Shown: positions 9,614-18,213, counted from the stretch's first letter. The stretch is DNA of 61,293 bases from Clostridia bacterium (GCA_017439585.1 JAFSIV010000006.1:1-61293); one strand, 5' to 3'. Numbers and translations are program-made. Notes: generated from the letters alone by a model not told the origin.

Positions 9614-10145
9614 TAGGAGAAAAAGGGTCGGTTATTGATAGGTTTATATCATATTCTACTTCCTTTTTGTCGGTTTTTTCTGCGGGGATTGAAATTAGTA
9701 AATCTCCGCTTTTTATATCTTTATAAATGGTTGCATTCAGATGCCAAATTAGATTACTGTTTGGCATATCACCGCAATTTTTTGCCTTTATGCATACGGT
9801 GTTTTTTATATTTAAAATTTCTATATCAGAACTTTCATTGCAAACCGATAATAAAAGAAAAGAAAAAGCTTTTTGAGGAATTAAAAAGTTTCCGTTAAAG
9901 TTAATTTTAAATTTAAATCTTTTTCCGTTTCCTAAAAAGAAAAAATAAGAATAATATAGTATTTTATAGGAAAAAAGGGATATATCTGTCGGAAGAGGTT
10001 CTGAACTTTGAAAAGACTCTGCGATTAAAATTTTTTTGAGAATTAATATTTGTTTTCTTGAAATTCCGTTTTTTAGAGCTGATTTATGAATAAAACTGCG
10101 AATAGAAGCAGTATATCTTTCGAATTTATTCGGCAAAAATATCAA
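9594..10145 (-). CDS. Hypothetical protein, possibly a degenerate histidine-kinase-like ATPase
   Basis: The protein has 183 residues with a TTG start preceded by AGGTGG eight bases upstream. I do not recognise a family with confidence. The layout (helical N-terminal half, then FLIPQKAFSFLLLSVCNES, strands around IEILNIKN and VCIKAKNCGDMPNSN, and a Gly/Asp/Leu segment) recalls a GHKL ATPase core in which the glycine boxes are weak or lost, as in non-catalytic regulators. It converges with and overlaps the preceding flavoprotein gene by 20 bases. The long AT-rich frame agrees with neighbouring composition, so I think it is real. Confidence 0.5.
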   Translation of the reverse strand: MIFLPNKFERYTASIRSFIHKSALKNGISRKQILILKKILIAESFQSSEPLPTDISLFSYKILYYSYFFFLGNGKRFKFKINFNGNFLIPQKAFSFLLLSVCNESSDIEILNIKNTVCIKAKNCGDMPNSNLIWHLNATIYKDIKSGDLLISIPAEKTDKKEVEYDINLSITDPFSPINIFLS

Positions 10146-10224
10146 TTATTCACCCACCTTTATATATATTATTATGCCAAATTATCGAAAATTTAAAATT
10201 ACGGTTAAAAATCGAATAAATCAC

Positions 10225-10253
10225 TTGAAAAATTTTACAAAATGGGGTAAAAT
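10225..10253 (+). promoter_or_regulatory. Promoter of gap
   Basis: TTGAAA at 10225-10230 and TAAAAT at 10248-10253 with a 17-base spacer; the AGGAGG ribosome binding site follows within 20 bases. Confidence 0.75.
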
Positions 10254-10284
10254 AGTAGCATAAGAATTTTAGGAGGTTTTTCCA

Positions 10285-11295
10285 ATGGTTAAAGTTGCTA
10301 TTAATGGTTTCGGCCGTATCGGTCGTCTCGCATTCCGTCAGATGTTTGGTGCAGAAGGTTATGAAGTTGTTGCAATCAACGATTTAACCAGCCCCAAAAT
10401 GCTTGCTCACTTATTAAAGTACGACTCTGCTCAGGGTAGATATGCTCTTGCAGATACAGTTGTTGCAGGTGAGGATAGCATCACTGTTGACGGCAAAACT
10501 ATCAAAATTTATGCTGAGAAAGATGCTAAGGATCTTCCTTGGGGCGAAATCGGTGTAGACGTAGTTCTCGAATGCACAGGTTTCTATTGCTCAAAAGAGA
10601 AGTCTCAGGCTCATATTGATGCAGGTGCTAAGAAGGTTGTTATTTCTGCTCCCGCAGGCAACGACCTCAAAACTATCGTTTACAGCGTTAACGAGAAAAC
10701 TCTCACTGCTGACGATACTATTATCTCTGCTGCTTCTTGCACAACTAACTGCTTGGCTCCTATGGCAGATACTTTGAATAAGTATGCTCCTATCCAGAGC
10801 GGTATTATGACTACTGTTCACGCTTGGACAGGCGACCAGATGGTTCTTGACGGTCCTCACAGAAAGGGTGACCTTCGTCGTGCTCGCGCTGCTGCTTGCA
10901 ACATCGTTCCTAACTCTACCGGCGCTGCTAAGGCTATCGGTCTTGTTATTCCTGAACTCAATGGCAAGCTCATCGGTTCTGCTCAGCGTGTTCCTGTTCC
11001 GACTGGTTCAACAACTCTTCTCGTAGCTGTTGTTAAGGGCAAGGATGTAACTAAGGAAGGCATCAATGCTGCTATGAAGGCTGCTTCTAGTGCTTCTTTC
11101 GGTTACACTGAGGAAGAGCTCGTTTCTTCTGATATCATCGGTATCACCTACGGCTCACTCTTCGATGCTACTCAGACTATGGTTACTAAGATTGATGATG
11201 ATACCTATCAGGTACAGGTTGTTGCTTGGTATGATAACGAGAACAGCTATACAAGCCAGATGGTTCGTACAATTAAGTACTTCGCTGAAATCTAA
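10285..11295 (+). CDS. gap: Glyceraldehyde-3-phosphate dehydrogenase, glycolytic type
   Basis: This 336-residue enzyme has the NAD fold [11 protein letters not shown] at the N-terminus, the catalytic cysteine in SCTTNCLAP (Cys152), its activating His179 in [10 protein letters not shown], and the phosphate-site block [13 protein letters not shown]. It oxidises glyceraldehyde 3-phosphate in glycolysis. Codon choice shifts to more GC-ended codons than in the neighbours, as expected for a very highly expressed gene. It has its own promoter and terminator, with AGGAGG eight bases before the ATG, and is not in an operon with pgk or tpi here. Confidence 0.98.
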   Translation: MVKVAINGFGRIGRLAFRQMFGAEGYEVVAINDLTSPKMLAHLLKYDSAQGRYALADTVVAGEDSITVDGKTIKIYAEKDAKDLPWGEIGVDVVLECTGFYCSKEKSQAHIDAGAKKVVISAPAGNDLKTIVYSVNEKTLTADDTIISAASCTTNCLAPMADTLNKYAPIQSGIMTTVHAWTGDQMVLDGPHRKGDLRRARAAACNIVPNSTGAAKAIGLVIPELNGKLIGSAQRVPVPTGSTTLLVAVVKGKDVTKEGINAAMKAASSASFGYTEEELVSSDIIGITYGSLFDATQTMVTKIDDDTYQVQVVAWYDNENSYTSQMVRTIKYFAEI

Positions 11296-11312
11296 TAATT
11301 TTTAGATATATT

Positions 11313-11345
11313 AAAAACTCGACCTTATTGGTCGAGTTTTTTTTA
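11313..11345 (+). terminator. Intrinsic terminator of gap
   Basis: CTCGACC/GGTCGAG stem with a TTATT loop, flanked by A and T runs, ending in eight T residues. Confidence 0.92.
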
Positions 11346-11348
11346 TGC

Positions 11349-11376
11349 AAAAAAATACCCGCGCAAAAGCGCGGGT
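11349..11376 (-). terminator. Intrinsic terminator of the SDR gene (reverse strand)
   Basis: A perfect 8-bp stem ACCCGCGC/GCGCGGGT with an AAAA loop; on the reverse strand it ends in a T run (the A run at 11349-11355). It sits back to back with the gap terminator, insulating the convergent genes. Confidence 0.9.
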
Positions 11377-11386
11377 AAAAATCTAA

Positions 11387-12121
11387 TTAAACCACTAGAC
11401 CACCATTAACTCCTAAAACCTGACCGGTTATATAATCGGCTTTATCAGAAGCTAAAAATTCTATTGCGGCGGCAATTTCATCAGCGCTACCCATTCTGCC
11501 TAGCGGAATAGTGCTAACAAAATCGGATAACTCTTCAATGGTTAAATTTGAATTCATATTGGTTTCAATAAGACCGGGAGCAATAGCGTTAACAGTTATA
11601 CCGCTGGGTGCTAATTCCTTGGCAAGTGCTTTTGTAAGACCGATAACGCCGGCTTTTGAAGCAGAGTAAGCAACCTCGCAGGAAGCTCCAACCTGACCCC
11701 ACATTGAAGAAATGTTAATTATTTTACCTGACTGACGACTGACCATAGAGGGAATAACTGCTTTGCAGCAGTTGAAAACACCTTTGAGGTTAACATCGAT
11801 AATGCGGTCAAAATCAATTTCGTCGGTTTCACTTGTTAAGCCTTGGAAAGCAACTCCCGCGTTATTAACTAAAATATCAAGTGAACCATATTTATAAAGG
11901 GTTTCTTTAACCATAAGGTCAACCTCTAATTTGTTGGCAACATTAGCTTTCTGCATCATAACAGAATATCCGTTGGCAGTTAACGAGTTGCAGAGCAGGG
12001 AAGCGGACTCATAAGATTCATTATAATTTATTACAACATTATATCCTTTTTGCGCAAATAAAATTGCGGTTGCGGCGCCAATACCTTTTGAAGCACCGGT
12101 AACAATTACGGTTTTACTCAT
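11387..12121 (-). CDS. SDR-family reductase, FabG-like, closest in feel to EF-P 5-aminopentanone reductase (YmfI type)
   Basis: The protein is 244 residues, the usual length for classical short-chain dehydrogenases. It shows the NADP motif TGASKGIG (residues 8-15), NNAG, catalytic Ser in NISSMWG, and the Tyr-Lys pair in YSASKAG. It could be a 3-oxoacyl-ACP reductase, but it is not near other fab genes, and the segment WGQVGASCEVAYSASKAG is the signature I associate with YmfI, which reduces the 5-aminopentanone on elongation factor P. I lean to YmfI with modest confidence; no efp gene is present here to support it. Ribosome binding site GAGGAG precedes the ATG. Confidence 0.8.
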   Translation of the reverse strand: MSKTVIVTGASKGIGAATAILFAQKGYNVVINYNESYESASLLCNSLTANGYSVMMQKANVANKLEVDLMVKETLYKYGSLDILVNNAGVAFQGLTSETDEIDFDRIIDVNLKGVFNCCKAVIPSMVSRQSGKIINISSMWGQVGASCEVAYSASKAGVIGLTKALAKELAPSGITVNAIAPGLIETNMNSNLTIEELSDFVSTIPLGRMGSADEIAAAIEFLASDKADYITGQVLGVNGGLVV

Positions 12122-12291
12122 TTGAAATCTCCTCTAATTTTAAATTACTTTATATAGTATAACATAAATTTCAAAAAAAGAAAAGATATTTTTTCACAAT
12201 AAATTGGGTTAACATAAAGCAATGAAAGGCATATATAGTATAGTTTACATAAACAGTTTACATAACATTTAATTGGTTACAAAAATGACAT

Positions 12292-12320
12292 TTGACATAA
12301 TACCTAAAATATAGTATAAC
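12292..12320 (+). promoter_or_regulatory. Strong sigma-A promoter upstream of a short terminated transcript
   Basis: Consensus TTGACA at 12292-12297 and TATAAC at 12315-12320 with 17-base spacing; an intrinsic terminator follows only about 40 bases downstream. Confidence 0.65.
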
Positions 12321-12326
12321 TATAAT

Positions 12327-12389
12327 ACACTTGATTTTATGGTGATTTTTAAGTAAAGTTCGCCGTTTAAAATTTGCGGCGGATTTTTT
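12327..12389 (+). ncRNA. Candidate short RNA or attenuated leader upstream of spoIIM
   Basis: From the predicted start near 12327 to a terminator with stem TTCGCCG/CGGCGGA (12359-12365 with 12377-12383) and six T residues is only about 63 bases. It contains a possible five-codon frame (ATG at 12340) with no clear ribosome binding site. It could be a small RNA or a leader that ends most transcripts before spoIIM. Confidence 0.3.
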
Positions 12390-12534
12390 CTCGTCAATTT
12401 ATTGGTTTACATAAAATCCCAAAAATTCAAGATTTTGTGTCCTTTAATTATTAGACTACTAAATATAGATTTTTAAAATTTAGCATATCTTGTCCAAAAT
12501 AAGCATATCATTTCTTAAAGTAAGGAGTGGTTAT

Positions 12535-13167
12535 ATGCAAATTGGCAGAGTGTTAAATTTGAGGGGTTATAATAAACTTTTAAGATTTGTTTTTAAAAAT
12601 AAGCTTTTGATTTTGTTGCTTTCTCTATTTGTTTTTGGAGTAGCCCTCGCGGTTTTTTCTTTTAAGAATTATACTTCGCTTGAAAATTTTTCAAAAATTT
12701 ATGTTAATGATTTTCTGAGCGACAGGCAAAATTCCGGCTTTTTTAAAATCTTTTTTAACTCTTTGTTGAGCTCGTTGTTGTTTATAGCATTTAGCTTTAT
12801 TTTTGGTAGCAGTATATTCGGGGTTATTGCAGTGCCTATATGCGTTGCTGTACGCGGCTTTTTATATGGCTTAATAACTGCTTACTTTTATTCGGCATAT
12901 TCCTTTGAGGGAGTTGCATTTCATGCTATTATTTTGCTTTTGCCCTCGGTTATTTTCACGATAGCTTTATTGCTTTGCTCGATTGAGGGCGTAGGGTTTT
13001 CGGTTGTTCAGATTAAGCTTACTATGTTTAAGGATGCCGATTTCAATTTATATAATGAATTTAAAAATTATTCGGTTAGAGTTTTTTGTCTTTCGGGGCT
13101 TGTTTTATTATCGGCCGCGGCGGACGGTATTTTATCTTCGCAATTTATTAATAGTTTTAAATTTTAA
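12535..13167 (+). CDS. spoIIM: Stage II sporulation protein M-like membrane protein
   Basis: I start the protein at the ATG preceded by AAGGAG at 12521-12526, giving 210 residues rather than a longer frame without a ribosome binding site. There are about five membrane segments (around 22-42, 75-100, 100-120, 125-150 and 180-200) and no enzyme motif. Length, topology, the SSIFGVIAVPICVAVRGFLYG segment and the position directly before xerD match SpoIIM, part of the SpoIIDMP complex that remodels peptidoglycan during engulfment. In Bacillus subtilis spoIIM likewise lies near the xerD homologue. The assignment rests on synteny as much as on sequence. Confidence 0.72.
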   Translation: MQIGRVLNLRGYNKLLRFVFKNKLLILLLSLFVFGVALAVFSFKNYTSLENFSKIYVNDFLSDRQNSGFFKIFFNSLLSSLLFIAFSFIFGSSIFGVIAVPICVAVRGFLYGLITAYFYSAYSFEGVAFHAIILLLPSVIFTIALLLCSIEGVGFSVVQIKLTMFKDADFNLYNEFKNYSVRVFCLSGLVLLSAAADGILSSQFINSFKF

Positions 13168-13188
13168 GAATTTTAAGGAGGTGGCAGT

Positions 13189-14076
13189 ATGAAAGATTTT
13201 ATAGCTTTATTCGAAAATTATCTTTATAACGATAAAAAGTCTTCGGAGAATACAGTGGTATCTTACATACGCGATATAAATCAGTTTTATTCATACTGTA
13301 CCTCTAAAAATATTAAAGATATTGCTAAAACCGATAAAAAGTTTATTACAGGATATTTAGATTTTCTTGAAAAAATAGGCAAATCCGAGGCAACAAAATC
13401 CCGTATTTTAGCCTCTCTCAGATGTTTTTATCGTTTTCTTCTAAGCCGTGGTTTTTGCGAAACAAATCCCGTTGAGGATTTTAAGGTGAAAAAGGTAGAG
13501 CGCAAGCTTCCTGATGTTTTGGATGCGAATGAGATTTTGCTTTTGTTATCTCAACCAAACGGCATAGATTATAAGAGCATTCGCGATAAAGCGATGTTAG
13601 AGCTTTTATATGCAACCGGTATTAAGGTTTCGGAAATTATTGATTTAACCGTTTCTGATATTAATTTGCAAATTGGTATAGTTCACCTTAGAAATGGCAA
13701 AAAAGAACGCATAATCCCGATTTATCCTGCGGCAGTTAAAAGCGTTGCTGATTATTTAGTTAATGTTAGACCTGCGATTGTTTTAGAAGAAAATGAGGAC
13801 AAGCTTTTTACTAATATGACAGGTCAGCAAATGTCTCGCCAAGGCTTTTGGAAGATAGTTAAGCATTATGCAGAAACTGCGGGAATTAAAAAGGATATAA
13901 CACCTCATACCTTGCGTCATTCTTTTGCGGCGCATTTGCTTGAAAACGGCGCTAAACTTTCAGATATTAAAGAAATGCTAGGTCATGCCGATTTATCTTC
14001 AACCCAAATTTATGCTCAGCTTATGAAGAGCAAATATACATCGGCTTATGCTAAGTTCCACCCATTAGCCCGATAA
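13189..14076 (+). CDS. xerD: Tyrosine recombinase, XerD-like
   Basis: The protein has 295 residues: SAM-like N-terminal core-binding domain (1-95), then the catalytic domain. Visible active-site residues are Lys171/172 in RNGKKER, His240 and Arg243 in HTLRH, His266 in LGHAD and nucleophile Tyr275 in QIYAQ. The first catalytic Arg, normally in TG(L/I)RVSE, is replaced by Lys146 (TGIKVSE). It has an AAGGAGG ribosome binding site 22 bases after spoIIM. The expected role is resolving chromosome dimers at dif with XerC. The Arg-to-Lys change could reduce activity or be a lineage variant. Confidence 0.85.
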   Translation: MKDFIALFENYLYNDKKSSENTVVSYIRDINQFYSYCTSKNIKDIAKTDKKFITGYLDFLEKIGKSEATKSRILASLRCFYRFLLSRGFCETNPVEDFKVKKVERKLPDVLDANEILLLLSQPNGIDYKSIRDKAMLELLYATGIKVSEIIDLTVSDINLQIGIVHLRNGKKERIIPIYPAAVKSVADYLVNVRPAIVLEENEDKLFTNMTGQQMSRQGFWKIVKHYAETAGIKKDITPHTLRHSFAAHLLENGAKLSDIKEMLGHADLSSTQIYAQLMKSKYTSAYAKFHPLAR

Positions 14077-14091
14077 TAAATTCAAGTTTAT

Positions 14092-14119
14092 AACGGTCGA
14101 ATTTTCGGCCGTTTTTCTT
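14092..14119 (+). terminator. Intrinsic terminator after xerD
   Basis: AACGGTCGA/TCGGCCGTT stem (one G-U pair), loop ATTT, followed by a T-rich tract. Confidence 0.85.
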
Positions 14120-14141
14120 TTTGCAAAATTTTAAAAAAGAG

Positions 14142-14170
14142 TAGAAATTTGTAAGATAATATAGTATAAT
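14142..14170 (+). promoter_or_regulatory. Promoter of the proline operon
   Basis: Perfect -10 TATAAT at 14165-14170 with a weaker TAGAAA at 14142-14147, 17 bases apart; AGGAG ribosome binding site follows near 14190. Confidence 0.55.
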
Positions 14171-14200
14171 ATTTTTGTATATAATTTAGGAGATGTTAAC

Positions 14201-14974
14201 ATGAGAATTGTTATAAAATTAGGAACATCGACCTTAGCTCACAAAACCGGCAGAATTAATATTCGTCGAGTTGAGAAACTTTGTAAGGTTATGAGCGACC
14301 TTAAAAACGCAGGCAATGAAATTATTTTAGTTTCATCGGGTGCTATTGGTATGGGTGTTGGAAAATTATCCCTTTCGGGTAAGCCTTCCGATATTCCAAC
14401 CAAGCAAGCGGCGGCAGCGGTTGGTCAATGTGAACTAATGTATACATATGATAAACTTTTTAGCGAATATAATCATACTGTGGCGCAAATTCTTATAACG
14501 GGCGCAGATATTGAGCATGCTGTTAGAAGAGAGAATTTTGAGAATACGGTACGTCGCCTTTTAGAACTCGGCGCAATACCGATTTTAAATGAAAACGATA
14601 CTATTGCAACCGAGGAGATAGTTATAGGTGATAATGATACCTTGGGCGCTATTGTTGCAACCACTTTTAATGCCGATTTGCTTATAATTTTATCTGATAT
14701 TGACGGACTTTATACTGCCGACCCCCATAAAGATAAAAATGCAGTTTTGCTTCATTCGGTCTATGAAATTACCGATGAAATCGTTGCGATGACGGGCGGA
14801 GCAGGTAGTGAGCTTGGTACAGGCGGTATGCATACCAAAATCAGCGCCGCAAAAATCGCAACCGAGGGCGGAACTGATATGGTTATCGCAAACGGAAGCG
14901 AGCCTGAAATTCTTTATGATATAGTTGAGGGCCGAGATGTTGGAACTAGATTTTATTCCGGAAAGGCAGAATAA
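14201..14974 (+). CDS. proB: Glutamate 5-kinase, short form without PUA domain
   Basis: This is an amino-acid-kinase fold enzyme of 257 residues: MRIVIKLGTSTL at the N-terminus, VSSGAIGMGVG near residue 45, NENDTIATEEI and a GTGGMHTKISAA block near the C-terminus. It phosphorylates glutamate to gamma-glutamyl phosphate, the first step of proline synthesis. It ends where the kinase domain ends, lacking the roughly 100-residue PUA domain of the E. coli enzyme, as in many Firmicutes. Two bases separate it from proA; proBAC form one operon. Confidence 0.95.
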   Translation: MRIVIKLGTSTLAHKTGRINIRRVEKLCKVMSDLKNAGNEIILVSSGAIGMGVGKLSLSGKPSDIPTKQAAAAVGQCELMYTYDKLFSEYNHTVAQILITGADIEHAVRRENFENTVRRLLELGAIPILNENDTIATEEIVIGDNDTLGAIVATTFNADLLIILSDIDGLYTADPHKDKNAVLLHSVYEITDEIVAMTGGAGSELGTGGMHTKISAAKIATEGGTDMVIANGSEPEILYDIVEGRDVGTRFYSGKAE

Positions 14975-14976
14975 AT

Positions 14977-16224
14977 ATGGTAAACACTTTTGATTTGCTT
15001 AAAAACGCTAAAAAGACATCATTGAATGCGCCTCTTTCGACCGAGGTTAAAAATGATGCTTTAAACAAAATGGCAGATAGCTTAATTGAGAATACTGATG
15101 AGATTTTAAAGGCTAACGCTATGGATGTTGAAAAGGCGAGAGGCAATGTTTCTGATGTTATGATAGATAGACTTTTGCTATCAAAAGAACGAATTAAAGG
15201 TATGGCAGACGGTATCAGAGAGGTGGCTTGTTTGCCTGATAGTGTTGGTAGTGTTGTTAAGAGTTATACTCATAAAAACGGGCTTTTGATAGAGAAAACC
15301 TTAGTTCCTTTCGGTGTTGTTGCTATTATTTATGAAAGCAGACCTAATGTAACCTCTGATGCGGCGGCATTGGCTTTTAAAAGCGGTAATACCTGTGTGC
15401 TAAGAAGCGGAAAAGAAGCATTTTTAAGCGCTTCGGCTATTGTTAAAGCATTGAAAAAGGGACTAAAAAATGCCGATGTTTCTGAGGATTATATAAACCT
15501 CGTTGAAGATACAACAAGGCAAAGCGCAAACGAGCTTATGACTGCGGTAGGGCTTGTTGATTTACTAATTCCAAGAGGCGGCAAAGGTCTTATCAAGGCT
15601 TGCACCGAAAATGCAAAGGTTCCTTGCATTGAAACAGGAACAGGTATTTGCCATATTTATGTTGATGAATTCGCCTCAACCGATATGGCGCTGGAAATTA
15701 TTGATAATGCAAAGGCAAGCCGTCCTTCCGTTTGCAATGCGGCAGAGGTTTTGCTTGTTCATAAAAATAAGGCTTGTGAGCTTTTACCTAAGTTATATGC
15801 AAGGTTTTATGATAAGGACCGTCAAAACAAGGTTGAGCTTATTGGAGACGCAGAAGCATTAAAACATATTGATATAACAAAGGCTTCTGATACCGATTTT
15901 GACACCGAGTTTTTAGATTATAAAATGGCGGTTAAGGTAGTAAGTAACATAACCGAGGCGGTTGAGCATATATCTAAACACTCAACCCATCATAGCGAAA
16001 GCATTATAACCGAAAATAAAACCAATGCCGATTATTTTACCTCGCGTGTTGATTCGGCGGCGGTATATGTTAATGCTTCAACCAGATTTACCGATGGCGG
16101 TGAGTTTGGACTTGGTTGCGAAATGGGTATTTCAACCCAGAAGCTTCACGCTCGCGGTCCTATGGGACTTACTGAGCTTAACACCTATAAATATATTATT
16201 TCTGGTAACGGTCAAATTAGATAG
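14977..16224 (+). CDS. proA: Gamma-glutamyl phosphate reductase
   Basis: This 415-residue member of the aldehyde dehydrogenase superfamily has the catalytic cysteine in RPSVCNAAE (Cys253), the YESRPNVTSDAAALA block near residue 120 and SGNTCVLRSGKEA after it. It reduces gamma-glutamyl phosphate, the product of ProB, to glutamate semialdehyde, which cyclises to pyrroline-5-carboxylate for ProC. It is tightly packed between proB and proC, which supports co-translation of this channelled pathway. Confidence 0.97.
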   Translation: MVNTFDLLKNAKKTSLNAPLSTEVKNDALNKMADSLIENTDEILKANAMDVEKARGNVSDVMIDRLLLSKERIKGMADGIREVACLPDSVGSVVKSYTHKNGLLIEKTLVPFGVVAIIYESRPNVTSDAAALAFKSGNTCVLRSGKEAFLSASAIVKALKKGLKNADVSEDYINLVEDTTRQSANELMTAVGLVDLLIPRGGKGLIKACTENAKVPCIETGTGICHIYVDEFASTDMALEIIDNAKASRPSVCNAAEVLLVHKNKACELLPKLYARFYDKDRQNKVELIGDAEALKHIDITKASDTDFDTEFLDYKMAVKVVSNITEAVEHISKHSTHHSESIITENKTNADYFTSRVDSAAVYVNASTRFTDGGEFGLGCEMGISTQKLHARGPMGLTELNTYKYIISGNGQIR

Positions 16225-16234
16225 GAGTGTTTAT

Positions 16235-17047
16235 ATGTCTGATTATAAATTTGGGTTTATCGGAGTAGGAAATATGGGCTCGGCGCTAGCTACTGCGGTT
16301 TCAAAGTCGGTTTCGGGTAACGAAATAATGCTTGCAGATAAATTTGTAAACAAGGCTCAGGTTTTGGCTAATAATTTAAACTGTGAGGTTTATGATAATA
16401 CCGCTATTGCGGCAAGAGCTAAATTTATCTTTTTAGGAGTTAAACCCCAAATGTTAAAGGAGACATTAGAGGGTATTTCTGATACTTTGGCTCGCAGAAC
16501 CGATAGATTTGTTTTGGTTTCAATGGCGGCGGGGGTTCAAATTTCTGCAATTAAAGAAATGCTTGGTGCTAATTATCCTGTTATTCGAATAATGCCAAAT
16601 ACACCTGTTTTGGTTGGCGAGGGTATGATACTTTATACTTTAAACGACGAAGTTTTTATGGACGAAATAAGTGAGTTTTGCGATGGTCTTAAATTTGCAG
16701 GCAAGCTTGATAAAATTCCTGAGAACTTAATAGATGCTGCTTCGGCGGTTTCAGGTTGCGGTCCTGCTTTTGTTTATATGTTTGCAGAAGGCTTGGCAGA
16801 CGCGGCGGTTGAATGCGGATTGCCCCGGACAAAAGCTTATGAATATGCGGCTCAAACTCTTTTAGGCTCTGCTAAAATGATTTTGAATACATCTAAGCAT
16901 CCTGCCGAGCTAAAAGACGAGGTTTGCAGTCCCGCAGGAAGTACAATAGAGGGTGTTCACGCCTTAGAAAGCTCAGGTTTCAGAGCAGGGGTTATGAATG
17001 CGGTTAAAAGTTCATTTGATAGAACAAAAGAATTAGGAAAGAATTAG
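16235..17047 (+). CDS. proC: Pyrroline-5-carboxylate reductase
   Basis: I place the start at the ATG with TAGGAGTG eight bases upstream, directly after proA, giving 270 residues, the normal ProC length. The N-terminal Rossmann motif FGFIGVGNMGSA, the central RIMPNTPVLVGEG and the C-terminal dimer domain with SAVSGCGPAFVYMF and CSPAGSTIEGVHALE are all present. It performs the last NAD(P)H-dependent step to proline. A longer in-frame extension upstream overlaps proA and has no ribosome binding site. Confidence 0.96.
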   Translation: MSDYKFGFIGVGNMGSALATAVSKSVSGNEIMLADKFVNKAQVLANNLNCEVYDNTAIAARAKFIFLGVKPQMLKETLEGISDTLARRTDRFVLVSMAAGVQISAIKEMLGANYPVIRIMPNTPVLVGEGMILYTLNDEVFMDEISEFCDGLKFAGKLDKIPENLIDAASAVSGCGPAFVYMFAEGLADAAVECGLPRTKAYEYAAQTLLGSAKMILNTSKHPAELKDEVCSPAGSTIEGVHALESSGFRAGVMNAVKSSFDRTKELGKN

Positions 17048-17072
17048 AATTTTAAAAGGTAGGTTTCTCAAA

Positions 17073-18116
17073 GTGTTTAAAAAATTGTTTTGTGGTATAT
17101 TAGCTATTTCTTTGGTATTTTCTTTTGCGGGCTGCAAAAAGAATACCGATACTTTAAGTGTTGATAGAGGGGAAGATATTGCCATTAGCGTTCCCGAAGA
17201 ACCAAAATATGCGGTAAATAATCTTACAGGCTTAGAGGATTTAAGCCCTGAAAAAGCAAACAGACGCCCTATGGCTATAACTATTAATAATATCTCAATA
17301 GCTCAACCGGTTCAAACCGGTATCGGCAAGGCTGACATTGTTTACGAAACCGAGGTTGAGGGCGGTATAACTCGCCTTGTTGCTATTTTCAAGGATACAA
17401 CAGGTATTGAAAAAATCGGAACAGTTCGTTCTGCCCGTTATGCTTTTATTGATTTAGCTATGGGACATGATGCTATTTATGTTCATCACGGTCAGGATTC
17501 TTACCATGCAGGCAGACATTTAAAGGATGTTGACCGTTTGGTTGTATCTAAAAATGACGGTGGTGCCAGAATTTCTAACGGTTTATCCAGTGAACATACT
17601 CTTTACGGCTACGGAGACGGTATGTGGCAATCTATCGTTTCAAAAGGCTTTGAAACAACAACTGAAAAAAATGAAAATTGGCAAAATTTCGTAACTGAAA
17701 CTGTTAAATTCTCTAATGTTGCAAATAAGGTAACGGTTCCATTCTCGGCTTCTTATAAAACTGAAATGAATTACGATGCAGCAAGTGGAAAATATATAAG
17801 ATATTTTAACGGTACTGAACGCCGAGATTACTATACAAAAGAAAATTTAGCATTTAAAAATGTATTTGTTTTAAATACAACTATCCGCTCTTACCCCGGT
17901 TGCACTGACGGTAAGGGTCATAAGGAAGTTTTATTAAATTCAGGAGACGGTTATTATATCGTTAACGGTACATACACTCCTATAAAATGGAGTAAGGGAA
18001 ATGCTTCTAACAGCTTTAAGTTTACTAATGTTGACGGAACTGCTTTGGAGGTTGCCGCAGGTAATAGCTGGGTTTGCATTGCCGATATGAACCGTTCAAA
18101 GCCGATTTTTGCATAA
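17073..18116 (+). CDS. DUF3048 (YerB-like) lipoprotein
   Basis: This 347-residue protein starts at GTG with a weak AGGTAGG site. The N-terminus is a lipoprotein signal peptide with lipobox FAGC (Cys near residue 21), so it is anchored outside the membrane. The body carries the DUF3048 landmarks NRRPMAITINN, ADIVYETEVEGGITRL, GTVRSAR and a C-terminal beta-rich domain. B. subtilis YerB is the known relative; its function is not established, and I would not assign one. It follows proC by 25 bases and could be read through from the proline promoter, ending in a strong terminator. Confidence 0.88.
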   Translation: MFKKLFCGILAISLVFSFAGCKKNTDTLSVDRGEDIAISVPEEPKYAVNNLTGLEDLSPEKANRRPMAITINNISIAQPVQTGIGKADIVYETEVEGGITRLVAIFKDTTGIEKIGTVRSARYAFIDLAMGHDAIYVHHGQDSYHAGRHLKDVDRLVVSKNDGGARISNGLSSEHTLYGYGDGMWQSIVSKGFETTTEKNENWQNFVTETVKFSNVANKVTVPFSASYKTEMNYDAASGKYIRYFNGTERRDYYTKENLAFKNVFVLNTTIRSYPGCTDGKGHKEVLLNSGDGYYIVNGTYTPIKWSKGNASNSFKFTNVDGTALEVAAGNSWVCIADMNRSKPIFA

Positions 18117-18124
18117 GTATAAGA

Positions 18125-18162
18125 AAATTGCTATGCCTATTTTAAGGTATAGCAATTTTTTT
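18125..18162 (+). terminator. Intrinsic terminator after the DUF3048 gene
   Basis: A 13-bp stem AAATTGCTATGCC with GGTATAGCAATTT (one G-U pair), 8-base loop, then T residues. Confidence 0.9.
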
Positions 18163-18213
18163 GAAACCTTTTTATGCCTTATTTGGTATTATTTATGAAA
18201 GGGGGTTTTAACC

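Larger units (their letters stand above)
12122..12534. other. Intergenic region with repeated GTTTACATAA motif, a promoter and a short hairpin transcript unit
   Basis: About 410 bases hold no gene. The decamer GTTTACATAA occurs at 12243, 12256 and 12405, the first two 13 bases apart, with a related TTAACATAAA near 12208. A strong promoter and a terminator lie within 100 bases of each other in the middle (see separate entries). The repeats could be operator half-sites for a regulator of spoIIM or of the short transcript; this is inference. Confidence 0.4.

Noticed and set aside
12208-12414. CRISPR-like repeats
   Set aside because: The repeated unit is only 10 bases, spacing is irregular (13 and 149 bases), and no cas genes are present.
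16025-16234. N-terminal extension of proC
   Set aside because: It overlaps proA in another frame, has no ribosome binding site, and the family begins at the ATG after TAGGAGTG with the Rossmann motif at once.
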